From assembly GCA_003313425.1 (NCBI GenBank), contig NHZP01000027.1, positions 434,001-498,000 on the forward strand: 64,000 nt of DNA, read 5' to 3'. Shown here piece by piece: positions 44,960 to 56,594 of the stretch. Below the pieces are notes generated by a model. It was not told where the DNA came from. It saw nothing but the letters and a program-made list of their open reading frames with translations, and ran no database searches. Made by a program: the position numbers and the translations under genes. The first letter of the stretch is position 1. Every line of letters begins with the position of its first letter. This stretch comes from Pseudopyrenochaeta lycopersici (taxonomy: Eukaryota > Ascomycota > Dothideomycetes > Pleosporales > Pseudopyrenochaetaceae).

Positions 44960-46675
44960 TCAGGGCATATTGCTATCCGGCGGAGCTCCACCGAGCTTGA
45001 AATGACCCGGGTGCAATTCCTGGAACACCTGCTGCGGATCATATCTACGACTAACCGCCCTTAACCTCTCCACGTTTTCGGCACCATAGCTACTAATAGG
45101 ATCTTCAAACTGGCTCGCATAATTCATATAAACGTACTGGTTGTCGAGCCCCCTTTTCTGCGCCTCAGCTTTCACCTGCTTGATGATCGTGCTGAAGAAC
45201 TTAAGTATCGCAGCGTCGTCGGCGGCATTGGCCCACCACGACGACATGTTCATGATAAAGTACGGCCCTTTTGAGGCGTCGAGACCAAGTGCGTTGCCGC
45301 CTTTCTTCTGCATGCCGGATAGTTGGCCTGCGGTGATTGCTTGAATGGATATAAATGGCATTGCGCCAGCGAGGTTTTGCACATCCGGTAAGAGGGTGTA
45401 GAAAGTGTTGATAAGGAAGCTAAATAGCTCGCGGTTAACTTTGAACGTCACGTCCCATTGGGTCTGGCGTAAACCGTCGGCGGCGCCTTCGTTCATCTTG
45501 ACGGCCATGTCAGCGAGAGAGCCGACGGCCGTGTTGGACATGATGGGCGTAAGGGCTTTAAGGTCGGAGAAGACGGATGCGTTGGCGGTGGGTTGCGCGT
45601 AGTGCATCTGAACGATTGCAATGTTTCCAATGCCGGCGATGTTGCCGAAGGAGACGATTTGTGCTGCATCTGTGTCTGTTGCGGAGCCAGTCGTAGCGAA
45701 TTTATGGGTCGCGTCGAGAACAGCAGGGAATGTGTTCTCGGTAAAGATGCGTTGGCCTCCCCACATCTTGCCCAAAGGGAAGGCGTTGAGTTTGAAGTTG
45801 GTGACGATGCCGAAGTTATTGCCGCCGCCCCGGAGGGCCCAGTAGAGGTCTGGGAATGAGGTGGGTGTTGCGTTGATGACAAGTCCTGAGGCAGTCACCA
45901 CTTCATAGGAAGCGACGTTATCACAGGCCCAGCCGAGTTTGTTGGAGAAGAAACTGATTCCTCCGCCCAGTATCAATCCTGGAACACCGACAGGAGCCAT
46001 CTGGAGGTTGTTAGTAGATGTTGATTATCTATAGTAGGACGCCGTACTCGGCCTCCAACAACAGCGACTCCAGACTTCTCGAGAGTGGTATACACATCCA
46101 CCCATCGATTTCCGGGACCAACGTCTGCCGTTTTTTTGTCATCAGAGACGACAACCTGCTTGAATTCCTCCATTGAGATGGTAATACCTCCATCGATACT
46201 AGAAGCTCCACCAAAGGCTGCATGTCCACCACCTTTTACAGCGAAAGGGCACTGAGTGAGACGTGAAAGCAGCACGAACGTGGAAACCTCAAGAGTGGAT
46301 GTTGGTTTGAAGACGCAGCGAGGGCTAACTGCACCCTGCTGTTGTGACCAATAACCGTTCGTAAAAGCATTATAAGTGGATGTTCCCTCAGCTAAAAGCT
46401 TTGTGTCGCCGTATAGGAGCTTCAGCGAATTACACTGCAATGCGGTTAGTAACTCTCTGATGAATTGTTTCTGAGCACCTTATGCTGACAGCAATGGAGC
46501 ATTCGCTAGACAGCGACCTCTCCAGCAACGACGCAAGTTCAGGCAATGCTGAAACATTGATGCCATTCGCAATAAGAGCTTCGGTGATATTAAAGTCCGG
46601 AGCTTCGAAATGATCAGCCTGGGCATATACTCCGGCAACGAAGCCAAGAAACGAATGGAGAAACAAGGGTTTCAT
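44960..46675 (-). CDS. secreted FAD-linked oxidase (berberine-bridge-enzyme type)
   Basis: Three exons, 46490-46675, 46048-46434 and 44960-46000, joined in phase 0 across introns at 46435-46489 (TACTAAC branch; donor GTCAGC is unusual) and 46001-46047; 537 residues. The first ATG opens a signal peptide (MKPLFLHSFLGFVAGVYAQ). The FAD_binding_4 domain shows CNSLKLLYG, CPFAVKGGGHAAFGGAS with the His that commonly binds FAD covalently, and GVPGLILGGGISFFSNKLGW then DNVASYEVV and LYWALRGGGNNFGIVT. The C-terminal BBE box appears as YMNYASQFED then YDPQQVFQELHPGHFKLGG. Such enzymes oxidise carbohydrates or secondary metabolites outside the cell; the substrate cannot be inferred. No RIP damage although transposons lie on both sides. 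The weak donor of intron 1 is the only doubt. Confidence 0.88.
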
Positions 46676-48055
46676 TCTGCGCTCTAGATTTTTACAAATT
46701 GACAGTGACAGATTCCACAAAGCAAAAATATGCTACAGACTGTGCAGAGCCGTTTTGATATCGATATGCAGGGAAGCGGCTCTCCGCGGAAGGCAGTCCC
46801 CCCTGTGCGGTTCATTAGCGTCTAAACCCTACAAGTGGCGCACGAACCTTCATTTCCATACAAAATATGTCCTTACAACCCTGGGAAGCTAAAACCGCTA
46901 ACGAATCGCACAGGGGGAGGCTCTAGAGAAGGAAGACATAAGCGAGATTTGTGGCGCGGCCACTGGGCCAGGAACGAAAGTATTTGGCAAGGTGATGGCT
47001 ATGAGTTAGCGCCAACAGGTACAGTAGCCGCGATGAGGATAACGTCAAATAGTGTAGTTCTAACAAAGGATATGGAACATCGGATTGAATGGCTTCACGT
47101 TCGTGGGGCGAGGCAATTGTGATCCAGACACTCTACCTACGCCTGCGCCGTTCTTGCCCTGTGATGTCAAACATGAGCAGTTATTATGAGAACTCTTCGT
47201 ATTGCTCGCTTTCGCGGTTTTGAATCTTCAAATTAGGTAATAAGAGCAACGGTGCTTGGAGATTGCGGACTCCTAGAAAAGATGAAGAGACTGGGCACGT
47301 GCATCGCTAGCGGCTCCGCGAGCGGAAGCTTGACCGTGTCCTACCCACAAGGAAGTTTCGCAAGGTTCTAACCCGTGCGCCTCAACATTCAACGTGAACA
47401 GGGACCAGGCTGCTTTGCTAAATTGTAGTTGCGAAAGGGGAACTCTAGGCACCTAAAGTTTCGCAAAATTATCCTACTGCATTTTACTTATTTCACTTAA
47501 TCTCTTGCAGCAGCCCTAGTAAACTACTTCTAGAAATATTATTACACATACTATTACGACGCCCTTAAGCTCTAGAACCCGCTGTTGTTCTCTCCGCTAA
47601 CCGAACGAAAGACCTAATCAAACCCCATCACGTCCTCATGCTTCTTAAGTCCACCAGCGCTGATTCTTTAGACTAAGCAGCAGCCGAGCTCTAGGCGGCT
47701 CCTTAAAGGGGAAGACAATATAATAGGAAGGATACAAGCTAAGATGGAGCGCAGCGGGCCTGGAAATCGAAGCCTGCGCTTTAGTAAGTGAGTTCAACCG
47801 AGCGCTACTGGCAAAACGCCGTCGTTGCAAGCGCATACGAAGGTAGAAAGGCTCTTGCGTGAGCACTGCAATTGTTAGGGCCGTAGAGAGGTGCGGAGTC
47901 TTGGATTGTTCATGTTCGTGAGGGATAAGTGCTGGCAGAGCTGTGATGGTGGCTATGCTTGGCAAGCCACTACGCTATCTAGGGCTGCATGATGTCCTCT
48001 ATTACTGGAAATGATCCTTATGTCTCTTCGCAATGCCATCCATTCCAGACGATCA

Positions 48056-48059
<4 letters not shown>
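46676..48059. other. unique-looking spacer, no gene supported
   Basis: About 1.4 kb upstream of the FAD oxidase. Short frames (for example around 46835-47122) have no recognisable domains or splice structure. The oxidase promoter lies at its left end. Confidence 0.4.

Positions 48060-48125
<66 letters not shown>
48060..48125. repeat. (GT)33 microsatellite
   Basis: Uninterrupted GT dinucleotides over 66 bp. Apparent frames of Val-Cys or Thr-His across it are artefacts. Confidence 0.97.
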
Positions 48126-48130
<5 letters not shown>

Positions 48131-48476
48131 ATTATGGCCATGCACCCTATGGGTATGGGCCGTTACGATGCGCCAGCTATGTACATTCTGTTATCAAGCT
48201 CCTGCTCCAGTTCAGAAGCCAACCATGAGACCTGCTGATCGCATATCTAACGCCATGCTCAACCGCCTCTTTCACAACCCTATGACCAGAGCGGGTCGGC
48301 TGTCCTCCCTGCTAGCGTGTTCAACATGTTCGTCCGCTTCCATCGAACCCAAAATGTGCTAAATCTTTTGGCTTATTGGTGGATCTTGACCTCTGTTGCC
48401 GAAACTGCACCGCCACCGGGAGATCGCCAATCCTTGCCCTCCAGATACTGTGGCTAGCGGGCCAATGGCGTGCCTC

Positions 48477-48777
48477 TGTCAGGGTTCAATCCTTTCAGGT
48501 TACTAGACGCAGGTGAAAGGGTTCTATCCTTCCAAGATACTAGACGCAGGTGAAAGGTAACAATCCTTCCAAGTTACTAGACGCAGGTGAAAGGTAGCTA
48601 TTACCTTCTACCTTTCACCTAGCTAGATAACTAGATCGGGACTAGCCTGATCTAGCTTATGTATTTAGGTAGCACCTCTCCTCTAAAGGTAAGAGGTATC
48701 TGCTATTTTATCTATTTCTTTTAAATTAAGTTACTTTAACTAAGACTATCCTAACTATGCGTGTTAACTACCTTATA
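48477..48777 (+). mobile_element. second solo LTR of the 302-bp family
   Basis: Matches 31122-31423 over its whole length, including the three 37-bp tandem units, with many C-to-T changes toward its right end. No clear target duplication remains (GCCTC left, TAATA right). Confidence 0.75.
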
Positions 48778-49642
48778 TAATAGCAGATCTTACAGTACTT
48801 TAGCTCTTCTCTATAGTTAATATATAGTTACTTAAGCTATTACTTCTTAAGTAAGTTTAATGGTAAGGTAGTACTAACGCACTAAGACTAGATCTTATTC
48901 CCCTTTAGTTAAGCTTTAGGATAGCCTTTATATAATAGTTAATTTATAGTACTATCTTCTACTACTAGTTTAGCTAAAATTTTATAAGCTATTTTTTTTT
49001 AATTAAGCTTTAGAATAGCTTAGAATTTACTAAGTTTCTTTACTAGTAACCTATTTTATACTTTAGTACTTACGCTTTATACTACTTAAATACTAAGATT
49101 ATTATTAATAAAATATATCTTATTATTCTTTTTTTTTTAAATAAAAATACTTTAAAGATTATTCTTACTTTTATATACTATAGTCTATATATATATTTTA
49201 ATTATATATATATACTACTTTAAGTACGTATTTACTCTCTAAAACTTCCTAATTAAGTAATTCTCTAAACTTAGCTTATATATAATACTCTTAAGTATTT
49301 CTTTTAGTCTTAGTAACTTTACTTAACTAATAATACTACTTAACTAATAGTTAAATCTTAAGTCTACTTACTAAAGCTTAAAGATTCCTTCTAGTTTTAC
49401 TTTTACTTTTACTTTTACTTTTACTTTTACTTTTACTTTTACTTTTACTTTTACTTTTACTTTTACTTTTACTTTTACTTTTACTTTTACTTTTATATTT
49501 ACTTTTATGTTTACTTTTACTTTTTTTTAACCTTTTTATTTAGCTCAATAGTAAATAGCTTTTATAATAAAGAGTTTTTTAGTTAGTAGCTTAAATTTGA
49601 AGCTTATTAGAGAGATAACGCGTTAGCTAAAGTATAGGTAGC
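48778..49642. other. AT-rich RIP-decayed DNA
   Basis: No coding signal; TA-saturated. Includes the TTTTAC hexanucleotide array. The Copia target GTAGC lies at its right end. Confidence 0.45.
49395..49494. repeat. (TTTTAC)n array
   Basis: About 16 head-to-tail hexanucleotides, with degenerate copies to the right. Confidence 0.93.
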
Positions 49643-50018
49643 TGTTGCAAACAACGCGCTGTGACCTGGGGTACGGTAGGCTCACGTGCGCGCTGACGTA
49701 GGAGCTTACCCTGGAGAGACACGTCTTTTGTGTGCATTCAAGGGCGCGCTCACGTACGCGCTCACGTGCGCGCTCACGTGCAAGCTGATGGGCAAGCTCA
49801 CGCAGGAGACACCTGAAGGTAGACTCACGTGCGCGATCACGTGCGCGCTCGCGCACGCGTACACGCTGCTCACGCTCCTACCGTATAATGGCCCCTGTAA
49901 TAGGCCGTGCTCAGCTCTCCTTTATATAGCTGGCTCTCAAAGCCTCCTAGACAAAACAGTGGTCCATCTCATAGATCACCTGGGTAACTGTTGCCAAGCT
50001 CTCCCTTTTTCCTCCACA
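49643..50018 (+). repeat. Copia 1 5' LTR
   Basis: 376 bp, TGTTGCAAAC to CCTCCACA. The U3 part contains a cluster of CACGTG and CACGTGCGCG blocks, followed by a TTTATATAG box near 49920. Confidence 0.93.
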
Positions 50019-50032
50019 GTTATGAGCCCGGC
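50019..50032 (+). promoter_or_regulatory. primer-binding site, half-tRNA(iMet) type
   Basis: GTTATGAGCCC directly follows the 5' LTR. Its complement GGGCTCATAAC is the anticodon arm of initiator methionine tRNA. Drosophila copia primes from a tRNA(iMet) fragment cut in the anticodon loop, and the same seems likely here. The same site follows the LTR of Copia 2 at 59008. Confidence 0.6.
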
Positions 50033-50150
50033 GCTTTAAGGACGCAAGTCGATTCTCCCTGCGAACTTGAAGAGCTGGTAAACAGTTACCTTGCCGCTCC
50101 AACCTAAATAACCCCTGTGTACAGGTCCAAGAAGTCATCAACGCTCACGA

Positions 50151-53100
50151 AATGGACGATGAAATCACCAAGCCTACGCCTATCCCGCAGATCCTGCTCA
50201 AGGATCGAATGAGCTGGCCAGAATGGTACATGCAGCTTTAATATTACGCACACGCGAAGCGAGTCTGGCACTTAATCAACCTATCAGGAGCAGATGCTCC
50301 AGACCCCTACGACGCTATCCCGCAGCTCCCTATAATCGAAGAGGTTGCAACTGAAGAAAGAGCAAGGAGGCAGCTCTCTCAGGAGAGAGCTTAGGCTAGC
50401 AGAGATGACCTGAGCGACGAGACAATCCAGGCGCTCTATCAGCAGGAGCTGAAGAAACATGTGTCGTTAACGAGCACTAGAGCTATTAAGGATAAGCGCG
50501 TAAAGCAAGTCGGAGATTGGGTTTAAGCCACCGTCTTGATAGAGATCATGGCGCCAATCACAATGCTGCTTATGTCTCAGAAAAAGTACACCGTGCAGGC
50601 TCTAATTCGAGCCCTCAAGGTCGAGCTTGCTCCCTCAGAAGCCAGTACGATCAACTACCTCAGAGCAGAATACCGACATCACCTGGAGATCGCGAAGCAG
50701 GGGAACATGACGCCAGAAGCGTGGTACCAGAAGTGGAACACCCTGCATATAAAAGCAAAAATGTACGATCTCTACGAAGTAAAAGGAGAGCTCGCAGCGT
50801 AAGACTTCCTAGAGGCACTAGCTCCAAAGCTCGCCCCTGAGTGGGCACGGACTATGTACAATCAAATCCTGCAGAACACGGCGCTTGGAGAACCAACGAT
50901 CTCACTGGATAAGCTAGGCCGAATCTTCTTAGTTATGACCCACGAGCACGCCGTGCACGCAAAAGGGAGGCGAGCAGGGGTATTTGCAACGTTCGGAGGA
51001 CGCTCAGACGAGCACTAATCCCTGAAAAAGTAATACAAGTGCCCCTGTAAGCTAAACAAAGCTTCTAACCACTATTGGGCACCAGAGGAGTGCCGTACCC
51101 TAAAGGCAGTCGTGACGAGATCGTTAACGCTCATGACGGCTAGTAAGCAAGAGGAGATAATGAAGCGGCTCTTAAGTAAAGAATATAAGGAGCTCTGAGA
51201 CCGCCTAATAAAGAAAGGCTGGGTGATCCCTAAGACAGAGCTCCCGACGATCACCTACCCTGGAAGCATTCAAGCTGCAGTGATCGACCCACGGCTGTTT
51301 TCACTGAGCTCCTTATTAGGCGTTTACGCAACGATGGACTTCGCCGCTCATCCCCTCTCAACGAGCACCATCCTTGACAACGGAGCTGCCACGCACCTCG
51401 TTAACACGAAGGATCTGCTCGTACCAGGAAGCTTTAAGAAGGCGCAGGGTGTACAAACAGTCGAGGCAGGAACTTAAGCGTTTCCTATTTAAGGCACAGG
51501 CACTAGAGTACTTAAAGGAGCTCTGTACGGAGCAAGAGGCAAGAATACAGAGGATCTTACCTTACAAGAAGTAGTGGTTGTAGAAGGTTTCCATGTGAAT
51601 ATAGTATCAGAAGCTCGTCTTAACGATAAAAAGCTCTGGTATCTTGGATTAGATTGCACACTGCGCATGGGAACACTGGAACAGAACATAGTTCTCGCGA
51701 AGCTCGAGAGAGCTTACAACCTCACTTTCATTGAATTGAAGTATAAGCCTTACTCTTACATCTTAATTAACGCGGTGATCCTAGAGCGCTCACGACTGAG
51801 GTCATGGAGAACTTATCTAAGGAGTGATTCTGAGGAGCTGTGGCACTTGAGAGCAGGTCACTTGGGACCCACTGCTCTTCGAGCGTTAGTAACGAAGGCG
51901 CGAAACGTGAAAATCAAAGGGACAGCGCGTGTGAAGTGCGAGCACTGCGCTGTAACACATGCAAAGCAAGTGATCTCACGGAGACCTCGGGAACGATCAC
52001 CTCGGCCATTCTGGAGAGTGGCATGGGATCTATTTGATATGCCAACAGGAAGGCTCGGGGAATAATGGTTTATCCTGCTTAAATGTGACTACAGCGGAAA
52101 GATCGCTGTGTACCCTCTACAAGGGAAAACGCTCGCGGAGATTATGAGGATCCTTACGAACTTCCAGAGCAGGGTAAAGACTTAGTATCAGCTCAAGATC
52201 TGCAAACTGCAGCAAGACGGAGACACAGCCACACTTCCGTGGAGAGGCACCTCAACCTACGAGCTGTGGGCGAAGGAGTAAGGGATAGAAATAGAGCCCT
52301 CCCCAGCCTATACCCACGAGCCAAACGGAGGCCTAGAAAGAGCAGGTCAAGAGATTATTACTAAGTTAATTAAAATGAGAAGTGGAGCGAGGCTCCCAGC
52401 AAAGCTCTGGCTAGAAGTAATAGAAGCAGCAGCTTGGCTATACAATATGAGCCCTTTACAAGCGCATAATCTGAGCTTACTAAACGAGGTGCTCGACGCA
52501 TGGTTTACACAGTACTTCTGTTGGTACAGCCCTGCGTAAGTACGTTACATTACAGCTGATCTAAGACCCGATTGGAGCGGGATACACGCGTACGGCTGCT
52601 GAGCTTACCCTTTGAATAAGGAAAGAGCAGCTGGACGTAATAAGCGAGGGTTTAAAGTAACCCTAAGGGGCTATATAGGTTACCTAGTTGGATACAGAGT
52701 ATCTAACATATACCGCATATGGGTCCTAAAGCTCGATCAGGTGATCACTACGAGAAATATTACCTTTAACGAAGAACTGTTCTTTGAAGATAAAAAGGAG
52801 ATCACCGCAATCACAACAGAAGAAGCTATAAAGATCGTTTATGTTCTCTACGAGCCAGACGAAGTACTACACGCTGGAGAGATCCTAGAGCTCTTACCTA
52901 AACGAACGATTGAGTAAGAAGGCCAAGAAACTCATCAGTCCTCTGAGCAAGAGCTCGGGGGTGCTATAGTTTAAAGAAACGATCAGACGGTCGGCTAACT
53001 AAAAGATTAGGACGTTAGACTAATACTAACTGCGCGAGAGGAAAGCTGGGCCGGCAATCCCCTAGAGATCCACGCAGGACTAAATGAGCAAATAGGTCTT

Positions 53101-55224
53101 CTATCTCCTGAGCCAACCCCAGAGCCAGAGAGCCAGAGGGAGACAAAGGAGAACGAGCCTCTGAGGAAACAAGGAGAAGGTGATTATACTAGTAACCCAC
53201 GGGAAGTGCACTTAACTGGAGAAGGGGGTAAGCTGGGCGAATCACGAGGTCATGAAGACTAACGAGCTGAATAAACAGCTCCTGCCTCTCGGAGTAGGAG
53301 CCCTCATTCTCAGGCTCTACACGACGCAGATCAGGCACCTCCAAAGCGAGCGTACAATCGCAAAATCTGGGGAGAAGCGAGCCGCGCGAGCCGCAGGCTT
53401 AAGAAACAGGACCCGAGGGATCCTGATGAACCAGATTAGGTGGGGGGTGCGAGGAAGGGAGCGCAGCTTGTAGTGATTAACAGAGACAGCTTGCTGTACA
53501 GCTCAGATGATCAAACAAAGCGAGAGATCCTCTAAATAAACTTCCTAACCACAAACGCCGCTCGCGAAGTAGGAAGTAAGGAGTATAAAACGCTGCACGC
53601 AGTGATCGCTGTAGCCGTACTTCCGAAACAAGAGCAGGAAGAATGATTGTATCGCAATTAACTTCTAAAAGAACCAAACAAATGGAAGGATCTGAATAGC
53701 CACCCGTATAGAGCTCTGTTTAAACAAGCAGCTAAGAAAGAGATTAATATACTGCTTGAGAAAGGGACATAGGTAGAGATTGATCGAGCTGAGGTGAAAA
53801 ATAGACCGCTCCCTCTTAAATAGGTATTTACCTATAAGCTCGACAAGGATAGTTACTTCGTGAAATGTAAAGCGCGGATCTGCGTGAGAGGAGATCTCTA
53901 GACAAAGGACTTAATTGAGTTAACGTACGCAGCTACGCTCGCAGCACGATCGTTTCGAACAGCCATGGCAATTGCAGCTCAATTTGACCTGGAAGTCCAC
54001 TAACTAGATATCACAGGCGCTTTTCTAAACGCGCGGAGGGATAACTAACTAAGCGTCAACTGCGAGCTTCCAGATGGCTTCACAAAGCCAGGTAAGTGCG
54101 TACAGCTAAAACGAGCACTGTATGGCCTAAGAGATTCGCCAGTTCTCTGGTATCACGAGTTCTCAGGCACCCTTTAAAAGCTCGGTCTCACAGCTTCAAA
54201 AGAAGAACCGTGTCTGTTCTACGACCGCGAGCGCCGTGTGATAGTGCTGTTTTACGTGGATGATATATTGGTGATGTATCACCGCAGTGACGAAGCAGCA
54301 GCTCATCAAGTGATTAATTCGATTAAGGCAACCTATAAAGCTGAGGACTAAGGACCAGTCGCCTGGTTCCTTAGGATACGAGTGATCAGAGACAGAGCAG
54401 CCAGGAAGATTACCCTTGTTCACGACTCCTACATAGACAAGATCGCTACGAAGTTTAACCTTGCCGACACCGCTTACTTCCCAGCGACACCTCTGCCTAC
54501 TGAGCAGCTAACTCCAAATCAAGGAAGCGCGACTAAGCAGGAGATTAAGAACTACCAAGAGCGAGTGGGATCTATCTTGTACACAGCGATCATAATAAGA
54601 CCTGATGTAGCGTACGCGGCGTCGCAGCTCTCGCACTACCTTACGAACCCAAGCAAAGCTCATTTCGAAGCAGCAGATCAGGTGATTGTGTACCTATATC
54701 GAACAAAGAACCTAGCGATAGAATATGGAGCCAGCCAAGGAGCTCAGCTAATAATGTGTGGAGACGCTTCATTTGCAGACGACGTTGACACAAGGAGATC
54801 ATCCCATAGGTTTATAGTCAAGCTCTTTGGAGGCCCTGTCATCTGGAAAGCAGCTCAGCAACCGACAGTAACCACATCAACAACTGAAGCAGAGCTCCTC
54901 GCCTTAGCGCACACAGCCAAGGAGTCTATGGCACTGAAACAGTTCTTCCACAAGCTACTCCTCGATCTTAGAGTAGCCTAGCAGATCTTCTGCAACAATC
55001 AACAAACGATCAGGCTCGTGACAGGCGAAAACGAGAGAATAACCACGAAGCTGCGCCATGTAGATATACAGAACATGTGGCTACGACAAGAGCACGCCAA
55101 AGGATCGTTTCAAGTGCTCTATCTCAAAACGAGCGACATGCCAGCTAATAGGCTGACTAAGAGCTTACTAAAGCAACAGTTTAAAAGATTCAAAGAGCAG
55201 CTTAACCTTCAAGACACGACATAA
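50151..55224 (+). pseudogene. Copia 1 gag-pol, interrupted by RIP stops
   Basis: Starts MDDEITKPTPIPQILLKDRM. Gag spans about 50151-51030. Protease motif ILDNGAATHLV lies near 51370. Integrase zinc finger LWHLRAGHLG then CEHCAVTHAK lies near 51838-51965, and the integrase core follows. RT has LDITGAFLNA, LKRALYGLRDSPVLWYHEF and FYVDDILVMYH (YVDD at 54253-54264, intact). RNase H has CGDASFADD and STTEAELLALAH. Order INT before RT marks Copia. Dozens of TAG/TAA codons replace Gln or Trp. No active polyprotein from this copy. Confidence 0.9.
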
Positions 55225-55283
55225 AGGCTTAAGAGAGCAGAGTAATAAGAAGTGAACAGATCCAAAACTATTTAATATTACTG

Positions 55284-55372
55284 GGGGGTTTAACCTCCCC
55301 ACCCCTAAGGCCCAGAGCGTAACGTTAACCTATATGAGAGGGTTTAACCCACCCCACCCTTAAGGACCCAAC
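55284..55372. repeat. imperfect direct repeat after pol
   Basis: Two units of GGTTTAACC, C-rich stretch, TAAGG.CCCA, about 54 bp apart, between the pol stop and the antisense gene. Confidence 0.6.
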
Positions 55373-55381
55373 CTAACCTCA

Positions 55382-56377
55382 TTACTTAAGGAGGAGATCG
55401 ACGACCTCGCTGAGGAGAGTCATAATGCGCTGGCGGCGCACTAAAAGCTCTCCACTAACGGAGCCGCTACCTCCCTCCTCATCGTCCTCTTCTATCTCCT
55501 CCTCCCCCCCCTCCTGCTCCTCGGCAGCGCGAGCCGCCGCGGCCGCGCGCTCCTCCTCCTCCTTCCCCTCTTTCTCCTCCTTCTCCTTGCCCTTAACGTG
55601 TTTGAGGAGCGCCCGGATGACGGTCCTTAACTCCTTGCTTTCCTATAACTAATAAGCACGAGCACGGTATATTACACTGAGGAGCTTACCTTGGCATCGT
55701 TCTTTTTAATCGCCTTTATGAGGCGCAGCGAAAAGTCGAGAATAATAGGGGGGCTATACATAAAGGATCAGCTCAGCAACTAAGCCTGTTGTAGAATAGA
55801 GCTTACCTGGGGACGCAATTATGCCTGGAGGCATAACGGAAGCAGCGCCGACCACTACTAGAGTTGTCGTGGCACTCCCTAGAGGAGTGCCTAGAGAGCG
55901 CGCTCCTCACGTACTGAAGGCACGGCGCAGAGCGGAGTGCTCCCTGGGTACGCAACCGGGGAGTGCGCACGACCTCCTGTGGATCTTAAGGAACTACAGG
56001 AGGCGTGCGGGCACGCGCGCGCTTAAGCGCGGCGGCGGAGGCGGCGGCGTCAGCCTGGGCTTTGGCCAGGGCGGCGGCGGCACGATCGGCGGCGGCGAGG
56101 AGAGTAGCTTGATCAGGTGTTTTACCACCGTCACGAGCTGCCTCCTCGACCCTAGAGAGGAAACCGGGCACCAAGGGAGGCAGCGAGGGCGCGGGAGTGG
56201 GCGTGGGCGCAGGCGCGGGCACGACGGGGGCAACGGCGCCAACAGCAGAGTTGGGCCTGGAGGCGGCGGAGCGGGTCTCACGAGCCTTTTGGGCGCGGGC
56301 GCGAGCGGCGATTTTGGCTTTGGACTATATAAATCAGTATGATCCTAAGCTCGCGCGCAGTGACTTACAGCAGGCAT
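55382..56377 (-). pseudogene. antisense four-exon gene inside Copia 1
   Basis: On the strand opposite to pol, exons 56369-56377, 55807-56324, 55690-55753 and 55382-55642 join across introns 56325-56368, 55754-55806 and 55643-55689 (44, 53 and 47 nt). All have GTAAGT/GTAAGC donors and TATAG acceptors, and all three junctions keep frame; about 284 codons. The product has an Ala/Pro-rich start, ARDGGKTPDQATLLAAADRA, a Cys-containing block (CLQYVRSALSRHSS, ECHDNSSSGRRC, NCVP), FSLRLIKAIKKNDAK, an E/K-rich acidic stretch and LLVRRQRIMTLLSEVVDLLL at the end. One TAA (55986-55988) interrupts exon 2, explicable as CAA to TAA by RIP; some Tyr and Arg in the Cys block may be mutated Cys and Gly. The segment is GC-rich, unlike pol. 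No family name can be given. It is either a captured host gene or a retrotransposon accessory gene. Confidence 0.72.
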
Positions 56378-56380
56378 GAT

Positions 56381-56434
56381 GATGGTGGTGGTGGTGGTGT
56401 TGCTGTTGTTGCTGCTGGTGCTGCTGTTGTTGAA
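56381..56434. repeat. GGT/GTT trinucleotide-rich tract
   Basis: GATGGTGGTGGTGGTGGTG followed by TTGCTGTTGTTGCTGCTGG-type repeats, immediately upstream of the antisense start codon. Confidence 0.8.
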
Positions 56435-56594
56435 GAAATGGAGCTGAGGAGCGCGCGAGGCGCGCTATATGAGGCCATTTTTTGAAGGTGAAGGTGGGAA
56501 TTGATCTTAAGCAGAAAACGGAGGTGAAGGGGGATATTGAGCACAACGCGCTGATTGGTCAGTTGAGCAGCCCGAGCTGCCCACCTGGGGGGTG

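Noticed and set aside
46835..47122. 95-codon frame upstream of the FAD oxidase
   Set aside because: No domain, no splice structure, no codon signal; length within chance for this spacer.
47953..48362. Long frames of repeated Val-Cys and Thr-His
   Set aside because: They are translations of the (GT)33 microsatellite.
55821..56342. Plus-strand open frame rich in Gly and Arg inside Copia 1
   Set aside because: It is the complement of the antisense exons. The minus strand has three phase-consistent introns and a better amino-acid composition.
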